Shown: positions 1 to 8,610, numbered from the stretch's first letter. The stretch is DNA of 64,000 bases from Promicromonospora iranensis (GCF_028994805.1 NZ_JAJQQP010000007.1:286873-350872), one strand, 5' to 3'. Translations and numbers: made by a program. Notes: generated by a model from the sequence alone, not told the origin.

Positions 1-1160
1 CGGTAGCCGCCCCAGCCCGCGAGCACGAGACCGACGACGAGCAGCAGCGCACCGAGCACGGTGAGCCAGACGCGCTTCTTCGGCGGGGTCTCCTCCTCGT
101 CGGCATCGTCGTCCAGGTCGTCGTCGGGCTGGACGTCGGGCTGGTACTGCTCATCATCGGGCGTACCGGCGATCATGGCCTGCTCGAGCGTGTCGGCGAG
201 GCCGTCGTGCGCCACGGCGTCGGGCAGGACGCTGACCGCGACCGGTGCGGGAGACGCCTGGCCACCCGTCGGAACCGTGGACCGGGTGAAGCCGGTCACG
301 GTGTCGCCGTCGATGTCGGAGCCGGGCAGGGCCGTGGGGCTCGCGGGGTCGCCGCCCGCCGCGGTCACGCCGGCGAGTGCCGCCGAGCCGACGATCTCCG
401 GCGTCACGGTTGCGGCGGTGGTGGCCGCCGCGGCCTCGTCCAGGATGTCGGCCACGACGACGGTGATGTTGTCGGTGCTGCCGGCACGCATGGACATCGA
501 GACGAGCCGCTCGACAGCGTCCTGCGGGGTCGTGACCGAGATGAGGACCTCGGCGATCTCGTCGTCGGGCACGAAGCCGGACAGGCCGTCGGAGCAGAGC
601 ATCCAGCGGTCGCCCGGGATCGCCTCGCGGATCGACAGGTCGGGCGTGAGGTCCAGGTCGAAGTCGCCCAGTACCCGCATGACGACGTTGCGCTGCGGGT
701 GGGTCTCGGCCTCGTCAGCGGTGATGCGGCCGGTGTCGACCAGGTGCTGCACGAAGGTGTGGTCGACGGTGACCTGCGCCAGGGTGCCGTCGCGCAGCAG
801 GTACGCGCGCGAGTCGCCCAGGTGGGCCATGGCCAGCGTGTTGCCGGACTTCAGCAGTGCCGTGACGGTGGTGCCCATGCCCGCCAGGTCCGGGTCGGCC
901 GTCGTCGCGTCGACGAGGTCCTGCCGGGCGCGGTCGATCGAGCGCTCGAGCTCGGACATCGACTGGTCGGAGCTGTGGTCGGGCCGGTCGAGGCCCACCA
1001 GGGCTGCGATCGTCAGCGCGGACGCGACGTCGCCGCCTGCGTGCCCGCCCATCCCGTCGGCCACGACGAGGAGGTTGGGCCCCGCGTAGGCGGAGTCCTG
1101 GTTGTTGGAGCGGACGAGGCCGACGTCGGAGCGCGCGGCATACCGCAAGGTCACGGTCAC
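1..1160 (-). CDS. pstP: PP2C-family Ser/Thr protein phosphatase PstP (3' end cut by window edge)
   Basis: Metal-dependent PP2C phosphatase that reverses Ser/Thr phosphorylation by PknA/PknB-type kinases at the membrane. Reading from a GTG at 1160, the protein begins VTVTLRYAARSDVGLVRSNN and carries the PP2C motifs VADGMGGHAGGD, MGTTV, HLGDSRAYL, CSDGLSGF and GSTDNITVVV, which include the metal-binding aspartates. A long Asp/Thr-rich linker follows, then a basic stop-transfer (KKR) and a membrane helix near 70-1; the extracytoplasmic tail lies outside the window. The GTG start lies 8 bases past the fhaB stop, so the two are probably one transcript; an ATG overlapping that stop reads only four codons. 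Context fits the actinobacterial fhaA-fhaB-pstP-rodA-pbpA-pknA-pknB cluster; the rest would lie to the left. Confidence 0.93.
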   Translation of the reverse strand, partial: MTVTLRYAARSDVGLVRSNNQDSAYAGPNLLVVADGMGGHAGGDVASALTIAALVGLDRPDHSSDQSMSELERSIDRARQDLVDATTADPDLAGMGTTVTALLKSGNTLAMAHLGDSRAYLLRDGTLAQVTVDHTFVQHLVDTGRITADEAETHPQRNVVMRVLGDFDLDLTPDLSIREAIPGDRWMLCSDGLSGFVPDDEIAEVLISVTTPQDAVERLVSMSMRAGSTDNITVVVADILDEAAAATTAATVTPEIVGSAALAGVTAAGGDPASPTALPGSDIDGDTVTGFTRSTVPTGGQASPAPVAVSVLPDAVAHDGLADTLEQAMIAGTPDDEQYQPDVQPDDDLDDDADEEETPPKKRVWLTVLGALLLVVGLVLAGWGGY

Positions 1161-1167
1161 GTGGTGG

Positions 1168-1659
1168 TCATCCCTGGAGCTCGACGACGGACTGTCCGAT
1201 CTGCACACCCACACCTGGAGCGAGCGGGAGGATTCCCTGCACCCGCTCCTCTCCGATGTACGTGCCGTTCGTGGAGCCGAGGTCCTCCACGAACCACTGG
1301 CCGCCCTGGGGGAAGATCCGTGCGTGACGTGACGACGAGTAGTCGTCGTCGAGCACGAGCGTGCAGCTCGGCGCGCGTCCGATCAGCACGCCGGACGAGG
1401 TGAGCGGGATGGTGGTCCCCGTGAGCGGGCCCGCCACCACGACGAGCCGCGAGGGACCGCCGCGCTGGGGAGCGCGGGGCGCGCCACCCCCGGGGGTCGG
1501 CGACGGGGCCGGACCCGCGAGCTCGGGCCGGCGCCGCCGGCCGCTGGCCGTACGTGGTCCTGCCAGGTCGCGCCGGAGCACGGCGACGGCGGAGAGCACG
1601 AACACCCACAGCAGCACGAGGTAGCCCAGCCGGAGCAGGGTGAACGTCAGCTCGCTCAT
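1168..1659 (-). CDS. fhaB: FHA-domain membrane protein FhaB (FipA-like)
   Basis: Phosphothreonine-binding adaptor of the cell-division/cell-wall kinase cluster. The 163-residue protein starts MSELTFTLLRLGYLVLLWVF, an N-terminal membrane helix, followed by a basic/proline-rich linker and a C-terminal FHA domain with the hallmark GR, SSSRHARI and GSTNGTYI motifs (Arg, Ser, His and Asn of the phosphopeptide pocket). The ATG at 1659 is preferred over an upstream in-frame ATG at 1701 that would overlap fhaA; it lies 10 bases after the fhaA stop. The downstream phosphatase gene begins immediately after. FhaB in related actinobacteria is a kinase substrate and binds divisome proteins (family knowledge). 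Confidence 0.93.
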   Translation of the reverse strand: MSELTFTLLRLGYLVLLWVFVLSAVAVLRRDLAGPRTASGRRRRPELAGPAPSPTPGGGAPRAPQRGGPSRLVVVAGPLTGTTIPLTSSGVLIGRAPSCTLVLDDDYSSSRHARIFPQGGQWFVEDLGSTNGTYIGEERVQGILPLAPGVGVQIGQSVVELQG

Positions 1660-1669
1660 GTCAGGTTCT

Positions 1670-2386
1670 TCACCAGTCCTCGTTGTCTGCACCGGAGGCA
1701 CTGCCGGTCCAGAACATGATGCGGGTACGGCCGATGGTCATCGTGTTGCCGTCGAGCAGGGTCGCGGCCGGGACCTGGTGGCCCTCGACGTACAGGCCGT
1801 TCGTCGATCCCATGTCGGTCGCGACGACGCCGTCCGGCGTCACGCGGATCTCGAGGTGACGGCGGGAGACTCCCGGGTCGTCGACCACGATGTCCGCCTC
1901 GGCGTCACGGCCGATGACGGTCACGGGTCCGGTGAGCAGGTACCGCTGACCATCGATGTCGATGAGCGGGTGCCTGCCGGTCGGCGCGCCGGAGGTCGCC
2001 GGGGCGACGCTTCCCTGCACGCTGCGCGACCGCACCGTGAAACGGCCGGGCACCAGCTCGTACTGCTCGTCGAACGTCACGCTCACGGGGCCCACGAACG
2101 CGTAGTGCTGCGTCGCGGCGTACGCCGTGATGTTGGACGCGAGCTCGTCGGCGAGGGTCTGCGCACCCCACGCCTCGATCTGGGCGAAGTCGTCGGGAGC
2201 GAGCTCGATGGTGAACTCGTTCGGGGCGACGGTACGGTCGCGTCCGACAACCGCGGCACGGTCGTCCAGCTCGCGTCGCAGCCTGCTCGCCAGTTCGACA
2301 GGCTTCACCTCGCCACGTCCCACCTTGGCGAACGCGTTGTTCATCATGCGCTCCACGCTCTTCTCGAAGCGGTCCAGGGCGCCCAT
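1670..2386 (-). CDS. fhaA: DUF3662/FHA-domain protein FhaA
   Basis: Cytoplasmic FHA adaptor; in mycobacteria the orthologue binds phosphorylated MviN/MurJ and restrains peptidoglycan synthesis. The 238-residue protein starts MGALDRFEKSVERMMNNAFA, the typical FhaA N-terminal helix, continues with the DUF3662 domain (about residues 1-115) and ends with an FHA domain (about 150-230) showing VIGRDAEADI, VSRRHLEI and GSTNGLYVEG. The start has a very strong ribosome binding site (GGAAGGAGG). The Gln/Pro-rich linker of some orthologues is short here. First gene of the minus-strand cluster; the promoter presumably lies in 2390-2470. Confidence 0.92.
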   Translation of the reverse strand: MGALDRFEKSVERMMNNAFAKVGRGEVKPVELASRLRRELDDRAAVVGRDRTVAPNEFTIELAPDDFAQIEAWGAQTLADELASNITAYAATQHYAFVGPVSVTFDEQYELVPGRFTVRSRSVQGSVAPATSGAPTGRHPLIDIDGQRYLLTGPVTVIGRDAEADIVVDDPGVSRRHLEIRVTPDGVVATDMGSTNGLYVEGHQVPAATLLDGNTMTIGRTRIMFWTGSASGADNEDW

Positions 2387-2625
2387 GCCACCTCCTTCCG
2401 GGGTCTGCGCCGGGCAGACTACCTAGATCGTATAGACCGGTCGGTCCCCGCAGACTCCAATACTGTGGATGTCCTGCGGATCTTCTCCGATCTTCCCTCA
2501 GGTGGCACGGTGAAGAGAGGCGCGGGCGGATCCGCACGCTACTAGACCTGCGACGGGACGTGAACCACTTCACGGTTATTGGATTCGGAATCGGCCTTCG
2601 AGCCGTGCTAGCCTCATCCAGCAGC

Positions 2626-2709
2626 GCGCGAGTGGCGGAATAGGCAGACGCGCACGGTTCAGGTCCGTGTGCCCGAAAGGGCGTGGGGGTTCAACTCCCC
2701 CCTCGCGCA
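2626..2709 (+). tRNA. tRNA-Leu (anticodon CAG)
   Basis: Acceptor arm GCGCGAG (2626-2632) pairs with CTCGCGC (2702-2708), with discriminator A at 2709. T8, a D arm, a seven-base anticodon loop TTCAGGT giving anticodon CAG, a class II long variable arm (GCCCGAAAGGGC region) and a T arm GGGGGTTCAACTCCCCC are all visible. The CCA end is not encoded. tRNA-Leu next to fhaA is a common actinobacterial arrangement. Confidence 0.96.
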
Positions 2710-2720
2710 CGTTGTTACGA

Positions 2721-2749
2721 AAGGCCCCGACTCATCGAGTCGGGGCCTT
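2721..2749 (+). terminator. Intrinsic terminator after tRNA-Leu
   Basis: Perfect 13-bp stem (2721-2733 with 2737-2749) around a 3-base loop, ending in CCTTCGTC rather than a long T run, as usual for high-GC actinobacteria. It lies 11 bases past the tRNA and also faces the 3' end of the convergent hydrolase gene, so it may stop transcription from both sides. Confidence 0.8.
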
Positions 2750-2765
2750 CGTCATGCCGTCGGGG

Positions 2766-3488
2766 CTACACCTCGGAGAGGTGGGTGATCGCTTCGGTGA
2801 TCAGGTCCACGACCGCCTGGGGCTGCGACACCATGACCGAGTGGGACGCTCCGGGGATCTCCTTGATCGAGACGGCTCCGGCACGCTCCGCCATGAATCG
2901 CAGACCCTCGACAGGGATGTTCTTGTCGGCATCGCCGAAGACGAACCACGACGGGAGCGACTTCCATGCCGGAGTCTGCGCGGGCTGCGCCTCGCCGAGT
3001 GCGAAGTCCCTGATCGGCCGCTGCGTGCGCGCCTGGGTCGCGGCTTCCGCGGCCGGGACGTCGGCGGCGAACTGACCGGGGAACAGGTCGCGGTCCACGA
3101 CGAGGTCGTTGGTGCCGTCGCCCAGCGGGTACGAGCGCACCGTCTCGCCGAGCGTGCTCCCGGGGAACTTGCCGGTCAGCTCCAGGGCGTTCTCACCATG
3201 GTCGGGAGCGAAGGCCGCGACGTAGACCAGGCCGACGACGGCGGCGTTGTCCACGGCCGCCTCGGTGATGACCGCGCCGCCGTAGGAGTGGCCGACGAGC
3301 AGGACGGGCCCACCGATTCCTTCGACGGCCCGCCGCACGTTCTCCGCATCGGTGGTGACGCTGCGCAGCGGGTTGGGTGTGGCGACGGCGGCCACACCGG
3401 CCTCCGTGAGCCGGGGGATCACGCCGGACCAGCTGGCGGACTCGGCGAACGCGCCGTGGACCAGGACAACAGTGATTTCCTGCGACAT
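2766..3488 (-). CDS. alpha/beta hydrolase (esterase, EstC/salicylate-esterase-like)
   Basis: Predicted cytosolic alpha/beta hydrolase of 240 residues beginning MSQEITVVLVHGAF. The oxyanion-hole HG (residues 11-12), nucleophile elbow GHSYGG (Ser68), an acid-loop VFGDADKNIP and a C-terminal GASHSVM histidine form a complete catalytic triad. The ATG at 3488 is chosen because GAAGGAG lies 10 bases upstream; an in-frame ATG at 3527 would overlap the upstream gene. It is the last of three minus-strand genes (hydrolase, RidA-like, this one). The family acts on small esters or amides; the substrate cannot be read from sequence. Confidence 0.85.
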   Translation of the reverse strand: MSQEITVVLVHGAFAESASWSGVIPRLTEAGVAAVATPNPLRSVTTDAENVRRAVEGIGGPVLLVGHSYGGAVITEAAVDNAAVVGLVYVAAFAPDHGENALELTGKFPGSTLGETVRSYPLGDGTNDLVVDRDLFPGQFAADVPAAEAATQARTQRPIRDFALGEAQPAQTPAWKSLPSWFVFGDADKNIPVEGLRFMAERAGAVSIKEIPGASHSVMVSQPQAVVDLITEAITHLSEV

Positions 3489-3523
3489 CGTTGATGCTCC
3501 TTCATGGGTATGGAGGGTCTGGG

Positions 3524-3988
3524 TCATACGAACTCGACGATCAGCTCCACCTCGACGGGCGAGTCGAGCGGCAGAGCTGCGACACCGACCGCGCTCCGCG
3601 CGTGCACCCCGGCGTCTCCGAAGACCTCGCCGAGAACCTCGGACGCCCCGTCGAGCACGCCGGGCTGTGCAGTGAACGACGGGTCGGACGCCACGAACCC
3701 GACGACCTTCACGATGCGGGTGACTCGGTCGAGAGTGCCCAGCACCTCGGCGACGGCCGAGAGGGCGTTGAGTGCGCTGGTGCGTGCACAGTCGTGGGCG
3801 TCCTCGGGTGTGACCCCCGCGCCGACCTTTCCGGTGACGGTCAGCTTCCCGTCGACGAGAGGAAGCTGACCGGCCGTGAGTACGAGGTTGCCGCTGACGA
3901 CCGCGGGCACGTAGACGCCGGCGGGTGCCGGTGACCGACGCGGCAACGTGATGCCCAGCTCCGCGAGCCGGGCGTCGACGTTGGGCAT
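3524..3988 (-). CDS. RidA/YjgF-YER057c-UK114 family protein
   Basis: 154-residue protein matching the longer YjgF-like subgroup: N-terminal MPNVDARLAELGITLP, then VYVPAVVSGNLVLTAGQLP, DCARTSALNALSAV and a C-terminal AVGVAALPLDSPVEVELIVE. RidA proteins are trimeric and hydrolyse reactive enamine/imine intermediates; this subgroup has no firmly assigned substrate. The arginine of the usual RxAVGVxxLP active-site motif is present (HARSAVGVAALP). Its ATG shares one base with the stop of the upstream hydrolase (TGATG), so translation is probably coupled and the two proteins likely work on related small molecules. Confidence 0.87.
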   Translation of the reverse strand: MPNVDARLAELGITLPRRSPAPAGVYVPAVVSGNLVLTAGQLPLVDGKLTVTGKVGAGVTPEDAHDCARTSALNALSAVAEVLGTLDRVTRIVKVVGFVASDPSFTAQPGVLDGASEVLGEVFGDAGVHARSAVGVAALPLDSPVEVELIVEFV

Positions 3989-4809
3989 CAGCTGGCCAGG
4001 AACTCGAGGATGTCGGCGCCGAGTGCCGCGCGGAAGTCGCCGTAGATACCGTGCGGCGCGCCCGGGTAGACCTTCAGGGTGCCGTGCTTCACGAGTTCGG
4101 CGGAGCGGAGCGCCGCGGCGCCGATCGGGACGATCTGGTCGTCGTCACCGTGCGCGATGAGGATCGGCACGTCGAGAGCCTTGAGGTCTTCCGTGAAGTC
4201 CGTCTCGGAGAATGCCTTCACGCAGTCGTATGCGGCCGCCAGGTTGACCAGCATGCCCTGCCGCCAGAAGTCGTCCCTCGCACCCTGGGACACGTTCGCT
4301 CCCTCGCGGTTGGCCCCGAAGAACGGCACCGTGAGGTCCTGGTAGAACTGCGAGGCGTCGTTCAGCACGCCTGCGCGGATGCCGTCGAAGACGCTGATCG
4401 GAAGGCCCTCGGGGTTCTCCTCGGTCTGGACCATGAGGGGAGGTACGGCACCCACCGTGACCACACGGGAGACCCGCCCGGCACCGTGCTGCGCTGCGTA
4501 GCGCACCACTTCACCGCCACCGGTCGAGTGGCCGATCACGACGAGATCGCGCAGGTCGAGAGCCTCCACCAGCTCCGCGAGGTCGCGAGCGTAGGTGTCC
4601 ATGTCGTTGCCCGTGGACGTCTTCGAGGAACGGCCGTGGCCACGCCGGTCGTGCGCGATGGCCTGGTAGCCGGCGTCGGCGAGCAGCTTCAGCTCGACCT
4701 GCCAGGCGTCCGAGCTCAGCGGCCAGCCGTGGCTGAACAGGACCGGCTGGCCCGTGCCCTGCGTGGTGAAGTAGATCTCTGTACCGTCGGAGGTAGTGAT
4801 GTAGGGCAT
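3988..4809 (-). CDS. alpha/beta hydrolase, non-haem chloroperoxidase-like
   Basis: 273-residue alpha/beta hydrolase very close to the bacterial cofactor-free haloperoxidase/perhydrolase group: MPYITTSDGTEIYFTTQGTG, oxyanion region SHGWP, IAHDRRGHGRS, nucleophile elbow GHSTGGGE (Ser95), acid loop HGDDDQIVP and terminal APHGIY histidine. Such enzymes hydrolyse esters and, with acetate, can make peracids. It is the first gene of the minus-strand trio and faces the NB-ARC regulator across a 161-base divergent region, suggesting that regulator controls it. Confidence 0.88.
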   Translation of the reverse strand: MPYITTSDGTEIYFTTQGTGQPVLFSHGWPLSSDAWQVELKLLADAGYQAIAHDRRGHGRSSKTSTGNDMDTYARDLAELVEALDLRDLVVIGHSTGGGEVVRYAAQHGAGRVSRVVTVGAVPPLMVQTEENPEGLPISVFDGIRAGVLNDASQFYQDLTVPFFGANREGANVSQGARDDFWRQGMLVNLAAAYDCVKAFSETDFTEDLKALDVPILIAHGDDDQIVPIGAAALRSAELVKHGTLKVYPGAPHGIYGDFRAALGADILEFLAS

Positions 4810-4934
4810 GGGATGATCCTCTGCTGGTGATGTCGACCCGGTGGATATGCCGGGGGTCGGCTCTGCGCCCGGTCGAGTGCGACCGATTGCGAATCGCTTG
4901 CCCTCACCTCACCTCCCGCGCCGGGTATGCCGCC

Positions 4935-4954
4935 AGGCAGAAAGCAGGCAGAAA
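4935..4954. promoter_or_regulatory. Direct repeat in the divergent hydrolase/STAND-regulator promoter region
   Basis: AGGCAGAAA occurs twice with an 11-base period (4935-4943 and 4946-4954), about one helical turn, 16 bases before the regulator GTG. A short palindrome CGATT-GCG-AATCG lies further upstream (about 4882-4894). Either could be an operator for the XRE-type regulator; this is inference from position only. Confidence 0.3.
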
Positions 4955-4970
4955 TGCGAAGTCGCCTCCG

Positions 4971-7241
4971 GTGAACCGACCTCAGACGCTCGGCGAGCAG
5001 ATTCGTCAGCTGCGGCTGGCGGCGGACCTCACCCTCGAAGCGCTCGCCGAACGCTCGGGGGTGAGCGTTCGCACCATTGGTGACGTGGAGCGCGGCGTCA
5101 GTGCCGCCCCCCATCGACGGACCGTCGACGCGCTCGCCCGAGGGCTCCAGCTCGGCCCGGCGGATCGCCAGAAGCTGCTGCGCGAGTCACGTGCCCGACG
5201 AGCCGTGCCCGCGCAAGGGTCACGAGCCTCGGCAGTCGCGCCCCACCGGGTCTGGGACTTCACCGGCCGAGAGCGGGAGATCGCCGAGATCACCTCGTTC
5301 TTCTCTCCGCCCGCAGAAGGCCACGTCGCACCTGTCGTCATCTCCGGACTGGCGGGGATCGGCAAGACCACCACCGCGCTCGAAGCGATCCACCGCCTCG
5401 AGGACTCCAGCCGTCCGCTCCTGTTCGTCGACCTCGACGGCTTGAGCCCGTCTCCTCTGACCCCGGTCCAGGTCGTCAGCGCCTTGTTGCGACAGGTTCC
5501 CGGTGGGAGCGAAGGGGTGCCGAGAACACTGGACGACGCCGTGCTCAGATGGCGCGCGGTGACCGCAGAGAAGCCGGTGACCGTCTTGCTGGACAACGCC
5601 GACTCGGAACGTCAGATCCGCCCCGTTCTCACGCTGCACACCAACAGTGCGGTCGTCATCACGTCCCGGCGCGCCCTTGCCGGGTTGGAGGGAGTTCGGC
5701 GGATCACCCTCGGTCCGCTCCGGCCGGAGGAGAGCGTCGAGCTCCTGGCGAAGATCATCCCCCCGGATCAGCGGGCGGCCGGTGACCTGCGCGATCTCGC
5801 GGAGCTCTCCAGCCATGTCCCGCTGGCGATGCGCATCGCCGGGAACCGGATCGCCAGCAAGCCGGCGGTCCACGCGGGCGACTTCTCGGCCCGCATCAGG
5901 TCCGCCGAGAGCCGGTTGCGCATGCTGGTGGCTGGAGATCTGGCCGTCGAGGCAGCCTTCACGCTGTCCTACGAAGACCTGGAACCGTCGGTCGCCACCC
6001 TGTTTCGTTCGATCTCTGTGATCGACGCCGGAACCTTCGACGCCCGGATCGCTGCGGCTACCCTCGAATCCACCGTGAGTGTCGGAGAGGTCGAGGGCCG
6101 GCTGGACGAGCTGACCGATCTGGGACTGCTGGAGGCCCGAGGCGGCAACCGGTATCACCTTCACGACCTTGTCCGCCTGTTCGCGGGTTCCCCTCGGCTG
6201 GCCGCGGACGCCGGGGATGCCGCTGAGCAGACGGAGGCGCGGCGCGACCGACTGCGGCGCTGGCTGCTCGGTAGCCTGGAGCGGGCCGGTGCGTGGTTCG
6301 AACCGGACCGGTCGCCGACGGGACCCGGGCCGGCCGGCGTGGATTTCGCGGACGCGGGGACGGCCGACGCATGGATCCGCCTGGAGGAGCATCACTGGTG
6401 GCCGGCGATGCAGGCGGCGGCCAAGGCCGGCGAGCATGCGCTGGTGGCCGACGTGGCCGATGCGATGCACTGGTTCTCGGAGCTCTGGGCGAACTGGGGA
6501 CACTGGACGGAGCTCTTCAGCCTGGCCGTGGAGTCGTCGCGTGCTCTGGGGGACAAGCGCCTTGAGGCCATGCACCTGGGCTATCTCGTGTGGGCCACCG
6601 TGGTCGAGACGCGGGACCACCAGGAAGGGCTACGACTCGCCAGGCTCGCGGTCGTGGCGGCTGAGGAGTCGGAGGACCACCAGCAGTTGGGGTGGGCGAA
6701 CTTCTATCTGAGCTGGATGCTGAGCGAGAACAAGCTCGACGGGGGCCTTGTGGCCTGTCGTACTGCGCTGCTGCAGTTCGGTCTCGCCGGTGACCGCGAG
6801 GGGGCGACCAGCGCGTCGTCCCTCCTCGGTGACCTCGCGCGAGCGACCGGCGACCACCAGCGTGCGCTCGACGAGTACCGAGCCGCGTACGACGTCGTGC
6901 AGGCCAGCGCACCGAACTCGACGCTGGCCACGACACTGCTGGTCAGCACCCTGCACTACCGGATGTCCGAAGCGCTCGTCGCGCTCGACCGGCCCGTGGA
7001 GGCGATCAGTGCCGCGGACCGGGCCATCGCGGTGGCGGAGGAGGTGCGAGGGCTCACCCTCGTGCGGATCTCTCTGCGGGCACGGGCGATCGCCCACCTG
7101 TCTCTAGGTCACGGACAGCAGGCCCGGGCGGATCTCGAACGGGCGCTCGAAGGACTCGACGCGACCTCGCGCACCGGGATGAACACGGCGTTCCGGGACA
7201 GTCTGATCCCACTGCTGGAAGAGGCGGACAAGCTCGCCTGA
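4971..7241 (+). CDS. STAND-type transcriptional regulator: XRE HTH, NB-ARC ATPase, TPR repeats
   Basis: Large signal-responsive regulator of about 756 residues. An N-terminal XRE/Cro helix-turn-helix (LGEQIRQLRLAADLTLEALA, about residues 5-60) is followed by an NB-ARC NTPase with P-loop SGLAGIGKTTTAL (about 124-136), a Walker-B-like VTVLLDNADS and the downstream winged-helix part (LRPEESVELL, HDLVRLFAG). The C-terminal 250 residues are alpha-helical, TPR-like repeats. Such proteins couple nucleotide-dependent oligomerisation to ligand sensing by the TPRs. The GTG at 4971 starts directly before the HTH; the longer reading from 4827 adds 48 low-quality residues over the promoter. Likely target: the divergent hydrolase-RidA-hydrolase genes. 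Confidence 0.87.
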   Translation: MNRPQTLGEQIRQLRLAADLTLEALAERSGVSVRTIGDVERGVSAAPHRRTVDALARGLQLGPADRQKLLRESRARRAVPAQGSRASAVAPHRVWDFTGREREIAEITSFFSPPAEGHVAPVVISGLAGIGKTTTALEAIHRLEDSSRPLLFVDLDGLSPSPLTPVQVVSALLRQVPGGSEGVPRTLDDAVLRWRAVTAEKPVTVLLDNADSERQIRPVLTLHTNSAVVITSRRALAGLEGVRRITLGPLRPEESVELLAKIIPPDQRAAGDLRDLAELSSHVPLAMRIAGNRIASKPAVHAGDFSARIRSAESRLRMLVAGDLAVEAAFTLSYEDLEPSVATLFRSISVIDAGTFDARIAAATLESTVSVGEVEGRLDELTDLGLLEARGGNRYHLHDLVRLFAGSPRLAADAGDAAEQTEARRDRLRRWLLGSLERAGAWFEPDRSPTGPGPAGVDFADAGTADAWIRLEEHHWWPAMQAAAKAGEHALVADVADAMHWFSELWANWGHWTELFSLAVESSRALGDKRLEAMHLGYLVWATVVETRDHQEGLRLARLAVVAAEESEDHQQLGWANFYLSWMLSENKLDGGLVACRTALLQFGLAGDREGATSASSLLGDLARATGDHQRALDEYRAAYDVVQASAPNSTLATTLLVSTLHYRMSEALVALDRPVEAISAADRAIAVAEEVRGLTLVRISLRARAIAHLSLGHGQQARADLERALEGLDATSRTGMNTAFRDSLIPLLEEADKLA

Positions 7242-7257
7242 GGCAGTGTGCGACGGT

Positions 7258-8538
7258 TCAGACCGGACGCAGAACTTCCAGTCGTCGTGGCCGCCCGACG
7301 GCGGTGACGCGCCCGGGCGGAAACCGTCCCTCCGCACTCGGTGTCACCGACCCCAGCACGCTCGGCCGCCGGGCGCCCGTGGCTCCTGGCAGCACACCGG
7401 GCAGGCCGTACCAGGTGTGCCAGCCCAGCACGGCGAACGCCAGCGCCTCCTTGGCCTGGCTCGGCACGCCCAGCTCGTCGGACGTCCGGACGGCGACGCC
7501 GGGTAGCTCCTCCCGGAGCGCCGCCATGAGCGCGGTGTTGCGGGTACCCCCGCCGGAGGCGACGACCTCGGTGGCGGTGTGCCGGACGGCGTCCGCGACG
7601 GTGCGGGCGGTGAGTGCGACGAGGGTGGCGAGCAGGTCCTGCGGCGTCGGCGCCGTGGGGCCGAGGCGATCCAGCAGGTAGCCCAGGTGGAAGTGCTCCT
7701 TGCCCGTCGACTTCGGCGCGGGGCGGGCGTAGTAGGGGTCGTCGAGCAGGCGCACCAGGAGGTCGGGGAGCACCTGGCCATGGGCGGCGAGGGCGCCGTC
7801 GGCGTCGAACGCTTGGCGGCCGTTCGTGACGTGTCGCGTCGCTGCGTCGAGCAGCGCGCAGGCAGGGCCGGTGTCGAAGGTCTCGACAGGCTCGACCCGC
7901 GGAGGGACGGGCTCGACCTGCGAGGGAGTGGCGGGCAGCACGGTCACGTTCGCGATGCCGCCCAGGTTCAGGGCCACGGCGGAGCCGGGACGGCCGGCGA
8001 GCCAGAGCGCGTCGAACAGGCCCACCAGGGGAGCGCCCTGACCACCCGCAGCGACATCGCGGGTGCGCAGACCCGAGACGACGGGCAGACCGGTGGTCTC
8101 GGCGATCCAGGCGGGCTCACCGACCTGCAGGGTGCCGAGCACGGCGCCGCCGTCGGGTGCCCAGCCGTCGGGTGCCCAGTGGAAGACGGTCTGCCCGTGC
8201 GACACGACCAGGTCGGCGTCGCCGGCGCAGAGCTCGGCCACGGCGCGTGCGGCGACGTCGGCGAACGCCTGCCCGGTCCCGGTGTCGAGCCGGCACACCG
8301 TCTCCAGGGTGGTGCGGGCCGGCGGCAGCGCTGCCACGAGCTCGGACCGCAGAGCCGGCGGGTAGGGGACGGAGAGGTGCCCCAGCGGCGTGAGCACCAG
8401 CGTGTCGCCGGAGAGCCGGAGGTCGCACGCGGCGGCGTCGACGGCGTCGTGGGACGTGCCGGACATGAGGCCGACCACGCGCAGGGCAGTCGATGTCTCT
8501 CCAGGTGAAGGCTGGTTTTCAGGCAACGGATCCACCAT
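7258..8538 (-). CDS. anmK: anhydro-N-acetylmuramic acid kinase
   Basis: Cytosolic kinase that opens and phosphorylates 1,6-anhydroMurNAc from wall turnover to MurNAc-6-phosphate. The 426-residue protein shows the ASKHA-fold family motifs GLMSGTSHDAVD (about 22-33), VSHGQTVFHW, LNLGGIANVT, FDTGPACALLDA and GGGTRNTAL. The usual D-G in MSGTSxDGxD is D-A here. A short insertion before FDTGPACALL (VEPVPPRVEPVET) is encoded by a dispersed-repeat-like DNA segment. Gene ends 16 bases from the convergent STAND regulator and starts divergently from a methyltransferase. Confidence 0.93.
   Translation of the reverse strand: MVDPLPENQPSPGETSTALRVVGLMSGTSHDAVDAAACDLRLSGDTLVLTPLGHLSVPYPPALRSELVAALPPARTTLETVCRLDTGTGQAFADVAARAVAELCAGDADLVVSHGQTVFHWAPDGWAPDGGAVLGTLQVGEPAWIAETTGLPVVSGLRTRDVAAGGQGAPLVGLFDALWLAGRPGSAVALNLGGIANVTVLPATPSQVEPVPPRVEPVETFDTGPACALLDAATRHVTNGRQAFDADGALAAHGQVLPDLLVRLLDDPYYARPAPKSTGKEHFHLGYLLDRLGPTAPTPQDLLATLVALTARTVADAVRHTATEVVASGGGTRNTALMAALREELPGVAVRTSDELGVPSQAKEALAFAVLGWHTWYGLPGVLPGATGARRPSVLGSVTPSAEGRFPPGRVTAVGRPRRLEVLRPV
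7879..7897. repeat. REP-like segment inside anmK
   Basis: GGTCTCGACAGGCTCGACC resembles the short imperfect palindromes of type GGTxTCGACAxGCTCxACC that are scattered through many Micrococcales genomes. A second partial copy (GGGCTCGACC) follows at 7909-7918. It is read in frame as a Val-Glu-Pro-Val insertion, so the protein tolerates it. Confidence 0.55.
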
Positions 8539-8610
8539 CAGATCGACTCCTCGGGTCGTGTTTGCGCCAGTGTTCGCCCCTTGGTCCTACTTTGCGTCAC
8601 AATCTGCACC

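Noticed and set aside
207..1403. 398-residue plus-strand ORF opposite pstP
   Set aside because: Arg/Gly/Val-rich shadow typical of antisense frames in high-GC DNA; the minus strand carries clear PP2C motifs.
5220..6620. 466-residue minus-strand ORF inside the STAND regulator
   Set aside because: Antisense shadow without family motifs; the plus frame has the P-loop and HTH.
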